NCBI RefSeq assembly: GCF_001042635.1
Contig: NZ_AP012331.1
Span: 372,001-436,000, forward strand
Origin: Bifidobacterium scardovii JCM 12489 = DSM 13734
GTDB taxonomy: Bacteria; Actinomycetota; Actinomycetes; Actinomycetales; Bifidobacteriaceae
Reading direction: 5' to 3'
Length of the DNA: 64,000 bases
The position numbers and the translations under genes are program-made. The notes beneath the pieces were generated by a model. It was not told the DNA's origin, did no database searches, and saw nothing but the letters and a program-made list of their open reading frames with translations. Below, piece by piece: positions 26,378 to 38,298 of the stretch (position 1 is its first letter; the number at the start of each line of letters is the position of its first letter).

Positions 26378-26545
26378 TCAGCATCCGAGAGCCTGTTTGA
26401 TTGCCGCCATTTCGAGCGGACGGGGGAAGATACGGCCCACGGGTGTGTCGCCGAGTTTCACCTCGACGCACTCATAGGGACGACCTTCTTTGCTGACTGC
26501 GCGCAGGATATCCGCGTGCAAGAGCGGTGTGTTGTCACTGTCCAC
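26378..26545 (-). CDS. Small element protein of unknown function
   Basis: 55 residues. GTG 26545 has AAAGGAGG 7 bp upstream, which decides the start. The sequence HADILRAVSKEGRPYECVEV and KLGDTPVGRIFPRPLEMAAI looks like a compact alpha/beta domain. It is first in the leftward operon that contains the ATPase, Rep and HTH genes, 74 bp ahead of the membrane protein. No family recognised. Confidence 0.65.
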   Translation of the reverse strand: MDSDNTPLLHADILRAVSKEGRPYECVEVKLGDTPVGRIFPRPLEMAAIKQALGC

Positions 26546-26686
26546 CTGATCACCTCCTTTCGTTTTATTTCGCTGTGATTCCATGCAACCGCAAGAGTGG
26601 CTATACGTCTCCAAAGATGGTGTAGTATTTACACTTAAAAGGTGTGGTTTCCTTGTTAATAAGCCATTTAGAAGGATTTCAGAAAA
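26546..26686. promoter_or_regulatory. Divergent promoter region of the element
   Basis: This AT-rich spacer lies between the leftward transfer/replication operon and the rightward XRE regulator gene. ACACTTAAAAGGTGT (about 26631-26645) is an imperfect palindrome suited to an HTH repressor. It is a likely control point between maintenance and mobilisation. No base-resolved promoter is claimed. Confidence 0.4.
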
Positions 26687-27760
26687 ATGGAGATTGACAG
26701 CAAGCTCTTGATGCAGGCGCTAAAAAAGGCCGGGGAAGATCGAAGTATGACGCAAGAGGAGCTGGGCAAGCAACTAGGTTTCAGTAAGGACCGTGCGAAG
26801 AACATATTCACCGGCCGCACCAAACTTAGCGGTGATGATGTGCTGAGGATTCTAAGTAATCCGCAATACTCTTTGCCGAAGCTGAAAAAGTACATGCCAT
26901 ATTGGCGTCTGCGCAGAGATCTTGCTGATGTTGAAAAAGAATCTCAGATAATGGATGCGATCAATGAGAGCGCACTGATGTTTCCAAGACGGATTCAGTC
27001 GTCACTGATGCAAACAAATGTGCGCAAATCGTCGACTGAAATGGCTCGGGACGTAATGAGCGATAAACGTTGGTGGATGCTGCAAACAGGATGGATATGC
27101 TCCGCCGCCATTGACGGAGAAACGGTTGTCTTCAGTCCTGTAGCACCGGATTTCCTTACTGCGGTCAAAGCTATGAAGCGTATAGGGTGGATTGCTTACA
27201 ACAAAGGAATGAATACGGCCTGTGCTTATTGGGAGAAAATAAATGGTGGCAAAAGTGAGCCGGAATCAAATGCTTATTGTGAGGAAACGCTAAGGAGCTA
27301 CATCATAAATCCGGATAATGGCTTCGATTTGGATTCAGGATTTCTGCGAGTGGTTACTGATAGGAGTATTGGCTCTATAGAGATTGATAGAGCAAAAGAG
27401 CTATCAAAATTTATCAATATCATCGAAGACGTAGTTGAAAATTGGTCGCGTTATTCTCTTTCTGATCGGACTGATGAATATGGTTTCTCCCCTGCTGATC
27501 TCTACAGAGATAAGTTCGAGTACCTTGAGGCTGCGGTTCTTGAGATGTGCGCGATTCACCATGACCTCGTGGAATCCGACGTTGAAATCGAGGAGTCAGT
27601 CGAACGACAATATCTTCAGATTATGTCCGAGGACGGTAAGCGGTATCGATATTCCGCATTGATTGACCCAATCCTCGCTGTGAACGACAGGGCGGGACGT
27701 CTAACGAGCCCTACGGTTGATGACTGGAAGCGGTACAACGCACTTCAGAAAAGTCGGTGA
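26687..27760 (+). CDS. XRE-type regulator with long C-terminal domain
   Basis: 357 residues. Residues about 5-60 form a Cro/C1-type HTH (MTQEELGKQLGFSKDRAKNI, FTGRTKLSGDDVLRIL). The remaining 290 residues are of unknown fold, with segments such as WWMLQTGWICSAAIDGETVV and FINIIEDVVENWSRYSLSDR. The gene is the AT-richest intact gene of the element and is divergent from the transfer operon. It is a candidate repressor of element transfer, comparable in position to KorSA- or Pra-type controls of AICEs, though no homology to those is claimed. It could instead be a defence protein with an HTH head. Confidence 0.68.
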   Translation: MEIDSKLLMQALKKAGEDRSMTQEELGKQLGFSKDRAKNIFTGRTKLSGDDVLRILSNPQYSLPKLKKYMPYWRLRRDLADVEKESQIMDAINESALMFPRRIQSSLMQTNVRKSSTEMARDVMSDKRWWMLQTGWICSAAIDGETVVFSPVAPDFLTAVKAMKRIGWIAYNKGMNTACAYWEKINGGKSEPESNAYCEETLRSYIINPDNGFDLDSGFLRVVTDRSIGSIEIDRAKELSKFINIIEDVVENWSRYSLSDRTDEYGFSPADLYRDKFEYLEAAVLEMCAIHHDLVESDVEIEESVERQYLQIMSEDGKRYRYSALIDPILAVNDRAGRLTSPTVDDWKRYNALQKSR

Positions 27761-27803
27761 AGTGTTTGATTCGGGCTGGTCGATGGTGGTCGTGTTTGGC
27801 GAG

Positions 27804-27822
27804 TTTGTCCAGATTTTGTCCA
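27804..27822 (+). promoter_or_regulatory. Integrase arm-type repeats, right end
   Basis: Two direct copies of TTTGTCCA, in the same orientation and sequence context (GTTTGTCC..TTTTGTCCAGAA) as the left-end cluster at 20042-20086. They lie 73 bp inside the right att core. Confidence 0.62.
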
Positions 27823-27856
27823 GAACCGGCAGCTGCGCCGAGTCGGTCGGAAAACA

Positions 27857-27888
27857 AAAAGGCTAGGAATCATTGCGATTCCTAGCCT
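27857..27888 (-). terminator. Element-borne terminator for tRNA-fMet
   Basis: AAAGGCTAGGAATC ... GATTCCTAGCCTT hairpin 8 bp past the 3' end of the tRNA on the - strand. It is inside the element and copies the original terminator at 19857-19889, so the tRNA keeps a terminator after integration. Confidence 0.8.
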
Positions 27889-27894
27889 TAACTA

Positions 27895-27941
27895 GTAGCG
27901 GGGCATGGATTTGAACCATGGACCTCTGGGTTATGAGCCCA
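27895..27941. repeat. Right attachment site within tRNA-fMet
   Basis: 47 bp identical to 19894-19940. Together with the adjacent 28 bp to the right it completes the functional initiator tRNA gene, so integration left the host gene intact. Confidence 0.93.
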
Positions 27942-27969
27942 GCGAGCTACCGAGCTGCTCCACCCCGCG
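27896..27969 (-). tRNA. Initiator tRNA-fMet (CAU)
   Basis: A 74-nt cloverleaf without encoded CCA. The anticodon loop reads CTCATAA. Two initiator hallmarks are visible: three G-C pairs in the anticodon stem (GGGCTCATAACCC) and an unpaired first acceptor position (C1 against U72; CGCGGGG against CCCCGC-U). The variable and T-arm sequence is GGTTCAAATCC. The 3' two thirds are duplicated as the left attachment site. Confidence 0.95.
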
Positions 27970-27997
27970 TCGGCTTGTCTTTGTGACAGCTCTATCT

Positions 27998-28025
27998 ACA
28001 ATAGGTGCGGATTGATATATGTCAA
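27998..28025 (-). promoter_or_regulatory. Promoter of tRNA-fMet
   Basis: On the - strand a consensus TTGACA (28025-28020) is followed after 16 bp by TATTGT (28003-27998), about 28 bp ahead of the tRNA 5' end. Confidence 0.6.
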
Positions 28026-28134
28026 ATCGGCGTGTCGTGACGAAGGTTGCCCCTTCCGCGCTCCTCCCACAGCTGTCGATTCGCCGTCGGCGGCAACATG
28101 CCGCAATATCCAAGGACCGTTCATAATTGGAAAT

Positions 28135-29169
28135 ATGCCTATCAAAATCGCCAGCGGCCTACCGGCCCGTGCCATCCTCGACTCGGAACGCATCTTCGCG
28201 CTCGAGAAGCCCGAAGCGGAGCGCCAGCGCGTGCGCCCGCTCAAGCTGGTGATTCTGAACCTCATGCCCAAGAAGATCGAGACGGAAACGCAGCTGCTGC
28301 GCCTGATCTCCAAGTCGCCGCTGCAGGTGGAGATCGATTTCATGAAGACCTCCACGCACGAGGCCACGCATGTGAGCGCCGATCATCTGGTCAAGTTCTA
28401 CGAGACGCTCGCCGCGTTCAAGGACAACTATTACGACGGCTTCGTCGTCACCGGCGCGCCCGTGGAGCATATGCCCTTCGAGCAGGTCGACTACTGGGAC
28501 GAGTTCAAGACGATTCTCGACTGGGCCTCGACGCATGTGTTCTCCACCATGTATCTGTGCTGGGGGGCGATGGGGGCACTCAATTACCGATATGGCGTGC
28601 GCAAGGTCGACCTGCCCGAAAAGATCTTCGGGGTCTTCCCCCAGTACCTGCAGGACGAGTACTGCTTCCTGACCAACGGCTTCGACGAGATCATCCTGCA
28701 GCCGCACTCGCGGCTCGCCGGAGTGAGCGAGGACGACGTCGCCGCCAACGCGAACCTGCAGGTGCTCACCTGGGGGCCGCGCTCGGGCCCCGGCCTGATC
28801 GCCACCCGGGATTTCTCCGAGGTGTTTGCGCTGGGCCACTGGGAGTACGGCAAGTACACGCTTGCCGAGGAGTACGAGCGGGACATGGCCAAGGGCATGA
28901 CCAACGTGCCGTTCCCGGAGAACTACTTCCCGCATGACGATCCGTCGCTGGAGCCGCTGTTCGCCTGGCGCGCGCACGCGAACCTGCTGTGGCGCAACTG
29001 GCTGAACTGGATTTACCAGACCACGCCGTACGACCTGACCGAGGTGCCGCAGCTGCGCGCCGAAAAGCGGCTCGGCACCGATCGTTCGCTCCGCCATGAG
29101 CCGGGAAGCCCCCGGTCCGACGGCTTCGCTCCGTTCGAGCGTGACGGGTACGGCGTGATCACGCGCTGA
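28135..29169 (+). CDS. metA: Homoserine O-acyltransferase (MetA family)
   Basis: Activates homoserine by O-acylation, the first committed step of methionine synthesis. ATG 28135 (MPIKIASGLPARAILDSERI) gives 344 residues. Family sequence is clear: RVRPLKLVILNLMPKKIETE, FYETLAAFKDNYYDGFVVTG, APVEHMPFEQVDYWDEFKTI, the catalytic Cys in STMYLCWGAMGALNYRYG, and the His/Glu pair in FALGHWEYG. Many MetA enzymes use acetyl-CoA rather than succinyl-CoA, and the donor cannot be assigned confidently here. The last 30 residues are a variable tail. It is divergent from tRNA-fMet. No SAM-type riboswitch was recognised in the 165-bp upstream region. Confidence 0.95.
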   Translation: MPIKIASGLPARAILDSERIFALEKPEAERQRVRPLKLVILNLMPKKIETETQLLRLISKSPLQVEIDFMKTSTHEATHVSADHLVKFYETLAAFKDNYYDGFVVTGAPVEHMPFEQVDYWDEFKTILDWASTHVFSTMYLCWGAMGALNYRYGVRKVDLPEKIFGVFPQYLQDEYCFLTNGFDEIILQPHSRLAGVSEDDVAANANLQVLTWGPRSGPGLIATRDFSEVFALGHWEYGKYTLAEEYERDMAKGMTNVPFPENYFPHDDPSLEPLFAWRAHANLLWRNWLNWIYQTTPYDLTEVPQLRAEKRLGTDRSLRHEPGSPRSDGFAPFERDGYGVITR

Positions 29170-29324
29170 CCGCCGGGATTCACCATGTGGACGTTTGCGC
29201 CGAAAGTGGAAAGCGTTTTCCTGACCGTCCTCGGCGCCATGAAATGCGTCATTCGACACCCGCCGTGCCTAGTGGCCGAAGCGGTTGCGACACGCCGGTG
29301 GAACTGTTGGAAAATAAGGCTTCA

Positions 29325-29352
29325 TTGGGGTTGTCTAGACGCGGGCTAATAA
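29325..29352 (+). promoter_or_regulatory. Possible promoter of the ATP synthase operon
   Basis: TTGGGG and TAATAA spaced by 16 bp, 155 bp ahead of atpB, in a 338-bp gap (29170-29507) that holds no gene. The gap contains no atpI-like gene. The assignment is weak because the -35 box is poor. Confidence 0.3.
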
Positions 29353-29507
29353 TCCTATCTCAGCCATTCGGAGTCGAATGCCTGGCAGCGGCTCCGTGCC
29401 CCGCCATGGGGACTTCGAGAACGGCCCGACGAAAGTAACTGTTGCGTCACATTCGTCCCGCCCGTTGGGCTAAACTGACACCTGACACAAGAAGCAGGAG
29501 GCGTGAA

Positions 29508-30320
29508 ATGGTAGATGCAGTCGGTATGGGCATGCTGTTAGCTGCCGAAAAAAGCCCTGAGCTGCCAACAGTCAATGATTTTCTTCCTCCAGAGATCCTG
29601 TTTCAGGGGACCCCGTTCGCGATCAACCGCATCATCCTGATCCGCATCGTGGCGACCATCGTGCTGCTGGTGGTGCTCGGCATCACGGCGCAGCGGGCCA
29701 AGCTCATTCCCGGGCGTTGGCAGGGCGTCGTCGAGATGGGCATCGACTTCGTGCGCGACAGCGTGGTGTACCAGGTCATGGGCGAGGTGCGCGGCAAGCG
29801 TTTCGTGCCGATGATCTCGACCCTGTTCTTCACGATCTTCGTGTTCAACCTGTGCGGCATCATCCCCGGCATGAACATGGCGGCCACCGCCACGGTGGTC
29901 ATGCCGCTGCTGTTCGCCGTGTGGGTGCTGGTCCAGTACTGGGTCACCGCGGCCCGTGAGAAGGGCCTGTGGAGCTACATCCGCGACGAGTGCTTCCCCA
30001 AGGGCGTGCCGTGGCCGGTGTACATCCTGCTGGCTCCGATCCAGCTGTGCGAGCTGGTGCTGATCCGCCCCGCCTCGCTGACCATCCGTCTGTTCGCCAA
30101 CATGATCTCCGGGCACCTGCTCGTGGCGTCCTGTCTGGCGTTCGCGCAGTTCTGGGTCATCGACGCATCCAACAAGCTCGCGGGCATCCCCGTCGGCATG
30201 CTGTGGTTCATCTTCGGCCTGGTGCTCACCCTCTTCGAGGCGTTCGTCGCCTTCCTGCAAGCCTATGTGTTCGCCATCCTTTCGACGGTGTACATCAGCA
30301 TGAGCTACCCGGAGGAGTGA
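29508..30320 (+). CDS. atpB: ATP synthase F0 subunit a
   Basis: Membrane proton-channel subunit of F-type ATP synthase. ATG 29508 has AGGAGG 7 bp upstream and gives 270 residues. Five or six helices are seen. The essential arginine lies in the conserved segment LIRPASLTIRLFANMISGHL, and the last helices contain LVLTLFEAFVAFLQAYVFAI, as in other a subunits. It opens the eight-gene operon atpBEFHAGDC. In bifidobacteria this complex mainly hydrolyses ATP to expel protons during acid stress. Confidence 0.96.
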   Translation: MVDAVGMGMLLAAEKSPELPTVNDFLPPEILFQGTPFAINRIILIRIVATIVLLVVLGITAQRAKLIPGRWQGVVEMGIDFVRDSVVYQVMGEVRGKRFVPMISTLFFTIFVFNLCGIIPGMNMAATATVVMPLLFAVWVLVQYWVTAAREKGLWSYIRDECFPKGVPWPVYILLAPIQLCELVLIRPASLTIRLFANMISGHLLVASCLAFAQFWVIDASNKLAGIPVGMLWFIFGLVLTLFEAFVAFLQAYVFAILSTVYISMSYPEE

Positions 30321-30408
30321 GGCGCCGCCCGCGTCCCTCCCCACCTTCGCGGCCCGCGCAGACAGCGCGCCCGCGACATGAACACTTGCACTGACGTGCA
30401 TCCGATAA

Positions 30409-30735
<327 letters not shown>

Positions 30736-30788
30736 GACGACAAGCGACGATTCACCCGTTTTCCATTCGACATTGAAAGGAGGGCTTC

Positions 30789-31316
30789 ATGATGACAATA
30801 GCCGCAAGTGACGGCCTCAAGCTGTTCATTCCGCAGGTCTACGACATCGTGTGGTCCCTGATCATCCTTGTCATCGTCGCGCTGTTCTTCTACAAGTTCT
30901 TCATGCCGAAATTCAACGCCATCTTCGATGAGCGGGCGGCGAAGATCGAAGGCAACATCGCCAAGGCCGAGCAGGCCAAGAAGGATGCGGACGCCGCGAA
31001 GCAGAAGTACGAGTCCCAGCTAAGCAACGCGCGCGTCGAGGCGTCCAAGATCCGTGATGACGCCCGTGCCGAGGCTTCGCACATCATCGCCGACGCCCGT
31101 TCTCGTGCCGAGTCCGATGCGGCTCAGATCACCGCCAACGCGCAGCGCTCCATCGAGTCGCAGCACCAGCAGGCGATGGTCAGCCTGAAGGGCGAGGTCG
31201 GCGCGCTGGCCACCGCTCTGGCGGGCAAGATCCTCGGTGCCAAGCTTGAGGACGAGAAGGTCCAGTCGTCGATGATCGACCAGTTGATCGACGGCATGGG
31301 CAGCGACAAGAAGTGA
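30789..31316 (+). CDS. atpF: ATP synthase F0 subunit b
   Basis: Peripheral-stalk subunit of 175 residues, with one N-terminal membrane helix (DIVWSLIILVIVALFFYKFF) followed by a long charged coiled coil (KIEGNIAKAEQAKKDADAAK). AAAGGAGG precedes ATG 30789 by 5 bp; a second ATG directly follows. It is a separate b subunit, not the b-delta fusion seen in mycobacteria. It links the a subunit to delta and the F1 head. Confidence 0.96.
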   Translation: MMTIAASDGLKLFIPQVYDIVWSLIILVIVALFFYKFFMPKFNAIFDERAAKIEGNIAKAEQAKKDADAAKQKYESQLSNARVEASKIRDDARAEASHIIADARSRAESDAAQITANAQRSIESQHQQAMVSLKGEVGALATALAGKILGAKLEDEKVQSSMIDQLIDGMGSDKK

Positions 31317-31345
31317 CGTCAAGCAGTAAGAAAGGGAGGTGACCA

Positions 31346-32173
31346 ATGCGAGGAGAAGCATCGCGCATCGCCGATCGCGTATCGCGCGACTCGCTGGCGC
31401 CCAGGCTGCGTGACACGGGCGAGGATGCATGGCGCATCGGCAACGAACTGTTCTCGATCACCAACGTGCTCGACCACAATGTCCGGCTTGAACGCGCGCT
31501 CACCGATCCGTCCAGGCCCGTGGCCGACAAGGTCACGGTGCTCAAGGCGCTGCTCGGTGACGTCGCCCATCCGATGACCATGGAGATCATGACCGATCTG
31601 GTCGATCGCAAGTGGAGCCGCGCCAGGGACATCGCGAACGCCGTCGAGGACTTCGGTGTGGACGCGATGATGTACTACAGCGACGCCACCGACACCACGC
31701 TCAAGGTCTCGGTCGAGCTGGCCAAGCTGCACTCGGCCCTGCTGACGCTGCCGGTCCTGCGCTCCAAGCTCTACGACGCCACCGTGCCGGCCGAAGCCCG
31801 AGTCAAGCTGCTCGACAGCGTGCTTGAGGACAGCGGCCTCAACAAGGTGACCAAGCGTCTGGCGGAGCACGCCACCTGCAATCTGCGCGGTCGTCGGTAC
31901 CTGTCGACGATCCAGTGGCTCATCAACAAGTATTCGCGCCATATGGGCGAATCGATGATCACCGTCACCACGGCGACGCCGCTGACCGACGAGCAAATCC
32001 ACAAGCTGATCGACATCTACTCGGCCAAGGTCGGGCGCAGGGTGCACATCAACTCGGTGGTCGACGCGAGCGTCATCGGCGGCATGCGCATCCAGGTCGG
32101 CGACGAGGTCACCGACAACACAGTGGTCGCGCAGCTGCAGAAGCTGCAGCGCACAGTCAAGGCGCAGGCCTGA
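31346..32173 (+). CDS. atpH: ATP synthase F1 subunit delta
   Basis: 275 residues, the longer actinobacterial form of the delta/OSCP protein. It holds the peripheral stalk on top of F1. Conserved segments include [20 protein letters not shown] near the N-terminus and the C-terminal [20 protein letters not shown] with [20 protein letters not shown] lies before ATG 31346. The extra N-terminal domain of about 90 residues is usual for this phylum. Confidence 0.95.
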   Translation: MRGEASRIADRVSRDSLAPRLRDTGEDAWRIGNELFSITNVLDHNVRLERALTDPSRPVADKVTVLKALLGDVAHPMTMEIMTDLVDRKWSRARDIANAVEDFGVDAMMYYSDATDTTLKVSVELAKLHSALLTLPVLRSKLYDATVPAEARVKLLDSVLEDSGLNKVTKRLAEHATCNLRGRRYLSTIQWLINKYSRHMGESMITVTTATPLTDEQIHKLIDIYSAKVGRRVHINSVVDASVIGGMRIQVGDEVTDNTVVAQLQKLQRTVKAQA

Positions 32174-32220
32174 GACTGACAAGACTTACCAGTCAAAACA
32201 AAACACAACAAGGAGTGATC

Positions 32221-33900
<1,680 letters not shown>

Positions 33901-33903
33901 CCC

Positions 33904-36331
<2,428 letters not shown>

Positions 36332-36332
<1 letters not shown>

Positions 36333-36634
36333 TGGCCGAATCGTCCAAGACCCTGCAGGTGAACATCGTCGCAGCCGACCACCCCGTATGGCACGGCACG
36401 GCGCAGTCCGTCACGATTCCCGCGTCCGAAGGCGAAATGGGCATCCTGCCCAACCACGAGCCGGTGCTGACGGTCATCAAGAATGGCACGGTCACGGTCG
36501 TGGATCCGCAAGGCGCGCGGCACTCGTTCGAGGTTACCGATGGATTCATCTCCTTCGATACCAACAGGCTCACCATCGCCGTCGAGCGCGGCCGCGACGT
36601 GGTTCGCACCTCGAGTGCGGACGACGCGCAGTGA
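36332..36634 (+). CDS. atpC: ATP synthase F1 subunit epsilon
   Basis: 100 residues. The beta-sandwich domain is complete (LQVNIVAADHPVWHGTAQSV, then TIPASEGEMGILPNHEPVLT). The C-terminal helical hairpin present in E. coli epsilon is largely missing, as in other short actinobacterial forms, so ATPase inhibition by an extended hairpin is not expected. ATG 36332 overlaps the atpD stop codon. It closes the operon and is followed by a strong terminator. Confidence 0.94.
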
Positions 36635-36680
36635 GCATGTGAGCATAGGTCCGGCGCGCTAGACGCCTGACCGGCATTCT

Positions 36681-36709
36681 GGCCTCCCCATCCGTGGGGA
36701 GGCCTTTTG
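36681..36709 (+). terminator. Intrinsic terminator of the ATP synthase operon
   Basis: GGCCTCCCCA and TGGGGAGGCC form a 10-bp stem followed by TTTTGCGTTT, 46 bp past the atpC stop. Confidence 0.88.
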
Positions 36710-36752
36710 CGTTTGTCGACGGGCGGTGGATTTGGCGGCGTGCCGTTTGTTT

Positions 36753-37036
36753 GGGTAACAGGTGGTTCTCGGACACTTTCTACGCGTGAGGGCGTTTTGG
36801 CGTAGTGGGAGGTTGGGTAACGTTGTGGTTCTCGGACGTTTTTTACGCATGAGGGCGGTTTTGCGTAGAGAAAGGCTGGGTAACTTTTTGGTTCTCGGAC
36901 GTTTTCTACGCGGAATGGTTGTTTGGCGTAGAAAGTGTCCGAGAACCGTGGTGTTACCCAGCTTTTTGATACGCTGATGGGCGTTTTTGCGTTGCGAGAG
37001 GTTGGGTAACTTTTGGTTCTCGGACACTTTCTACGC
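36753..37036. repeat. 63-bp period repeat array with inverted copy
   Basis: The head motif GGGTAAC-N4-GGTTCTCGGAC followed by TTTCTACGC occurs at 36753, 36815, 36878 and 37004, that is at intervals of 62, 63 and twice 63 bp. One nearly perfect reverse copy ends at 36959 with GTTACCC. Each direct copy is followed by GGCGTTTTGGCGTAG-like sequence that can pair with CTACGC of the head. The array fills the gap between atpC and nucS (36635-37158), which has no convincing gene. Confidence 0.82.
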
Positions 37037-37158
37037 TCGGCGGCGGTCCGGTATGGGGAGCGTCTGTAGGGGTTGAGGCGCTGGCGGGGTTTGAGGCGTC
37101 GGCGGCTTGCGTCATAGCGGGGCGGCGGCCGGCGAGGCATGCGGTACAGTGGTGACCT

Positions 37159-37932
37159 GTGCGAATTATTGTTGCTGATTGCTCCGCGGAATATTCCGGC
37201 CGTCTGACCGCCTCGTTGCCCCCGGCCAAGCGCGTGCTGCTGATCAAGGCCGACAACAGCCTGCTGATCTTCTCCGAACTCGGATCGTACAAGCCGCTCA
37301 ATTGGATGGCGGCGCCGTGCACGATCAAGGAGATCGCCGGTGATCGGGAGACGGCGGATGATATGGCGGATGACGCTGCGGACGACGTCAATCCGGATGG
37401 CACCAGCCCGGACGACGCCAGCCCGGATGGCACCGATCCGGTACCCGAGAAGGTGCTGCGTGTGGCCGCCGACAAGTCCAGCGACATCCTCGAGGTGAGC
37501 CTGTACTACATCTATTCCGACGAATCGTACGACCTTGGCGAGGACCCGGGCCTGATCAAGGACGGCGTCGAGGACCACCTGCAGCGGTATCTTGCCGCGC
37601 AGATCCACCGCATCGGCGAGGGCGCCAAGCTGATCCGCCGCGAATACCCGACCGCGATCGGACCGGTCGACATCATGGCCACCGATGCGGACGGCACGCA
37701 TGTGGCCATCGAGATCAAGCGCCACGGCGGCATCGACGGCGTCGAGCAGCTGACCCGCTACTGCGAGCTGCTCAACCGCGATCCGCTGCTCGCCCCGGTG
37801 CGCGGCATCTTCGCCGCGCAGACCATTACCCCGCAGGCCCGTGTGCTCGCGCAGGACCGCGGCTTCGAGTGCCTTATCCTCGACTACGACGAGATGCGCG
37901 GCGTGGAGGACGACTCCCTGCGCCTGTTCTGA
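37159..37932 (+). CDS. nucS: Mismatch-specific endonuclease NucS (EndoMS)
   Basis: Non-canonical mismatch repair enzyme of actinobacteria that cuts both strands at mismatches. GTG 37159 (MRIIVADCSAEYSGRLTASL) matches the family N-terminus; 257 residues. The catalytic domain shows Asp in IGPVDIMATDADG and the E-x-K box in HVAIEIKRHGGIDGVEQLTR. The C-terminus ends LRLF, the motif that docks on the beta sliding clamp. An acidic Asp/Pro repeat (ADDAADDVNPDGTSPDDA and following, residues about 72-95) is inserted between the dimerisation and nuclease domains. Bifidobacteria lack MutS/MutL, so this is likely a main mismatch repair factor. Confidence 0.94.
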   Translation: MRIIVADCSAEYSGRLTASLPPAKRVLLIKADNSLLIFSELGSYKPLNWMAAPCTIKEIAGDRETADDMADDAADDVNPDGTSPDDASPDGTDPVPEKVLRVAADKSSDILEVSLYYIYSDESYDLGEDPGLIKDGVEDHLQRYLAAQIHRIGEGAKLIRREYPTAIGPVDIMATDADGTHVAIEIKRHGGIDGVEQLTRYCELLNRDPLLAPVRGIFAAQTITPQARVLAQDRGFECLILDYDEMRGVEDDSLRLF

Positions 37933-38046
37933 CCGCGTTATCCGGCCTGCTCGATCCATGCCATTCAGAGTCGGCCCGGGCCACGTCATCCGGCCCGGGC
38001 CGTTCTCATTTGGCCCGAAGCCGCATACCTGGCGATTGTGCCCCTA

Positions 38047-38165
38047 CTGGCATACGGTCCCTGCCGGGCCCGCTGCAGGCCGTATGTCAGCTTGGGAGGT
38101 GCTCGGTGATGAATCGCGTGCTGGCATACGGCCGTTGCTGTGCTTGCGGCAGGCTGTAAGTCAGC
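38047..38165. repeat. Tandem pair of 45-bp hairpin repeats
   Basis: CTGGCATACGG ... GCAGGCCGTATGTCAGC occurs at 38047-38091, and again, slightly diverged, at 38121-38165. Each unit is itself an inverted repeat (GCTGGCATACGG against CCGTATGTCAGC). A short GGCCCC/GGGGCC hairpin follows at about 38187-38204. The gap 37933-38298 between convergent nucS and the FKBP gene holds no gene. Confidence 0.6.
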
Positions 38166-38298
38166 AAGGATGCCCGGATATGACAATGGCCCCCGAAGGG
38201 GCCATGAGGTGATGTGCGCCGGAAAGGCACAATGCGCACCGGCGGCGCGCGATGAGCGCTACCGGCAACGCACATCGCGCCGGCGGCAGCCGGACGAA

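Larger units (their letters stand above)
19894..27941. mobile_element. AICE-like integrated element at the initiator tRNA gene
   Basis: Bounded by exact 47-bp direct repeats 8,001 bp apart, one of which completes the tRNA-fMet gene. Contents in order are the tyrosine integrase, broken XamI-like modification and restriction genes, a small SOS-box gene, an excisionase-like HTH gene, a Rep_2 replication gene, an FtsK/Tra-like ATPase gene, two small accessory genes and an XRE regulator. Integration into a tRNA, rolling-circle Rep and an FtsK-type transfer ATPase together define actinomycete integrative and conjugative elements. This one is at or below the usual lower size limit and has no relaxase or type IV secretion genes. 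Base composition is lower in GC around 21.4-23.9 and 26.6-27.8 kb, marking recent acquisition. Confidence 0.85.

Noticed and set aside
36659..37027. Basic 122-residue reading frame on the - strand across the 63-bp array
   Set aside because: It is open only because the repeat period is a multiple of three. It runs through the atpC terminator, has repetitive basic peptide sequence and no ribosome site.
36753..37036. CRISPR array
   Set aside because: The repeat heads are regularly spaced, but the intervening sequences are related to each other rather than unique, one copy is inverted, and no cas gene is present.
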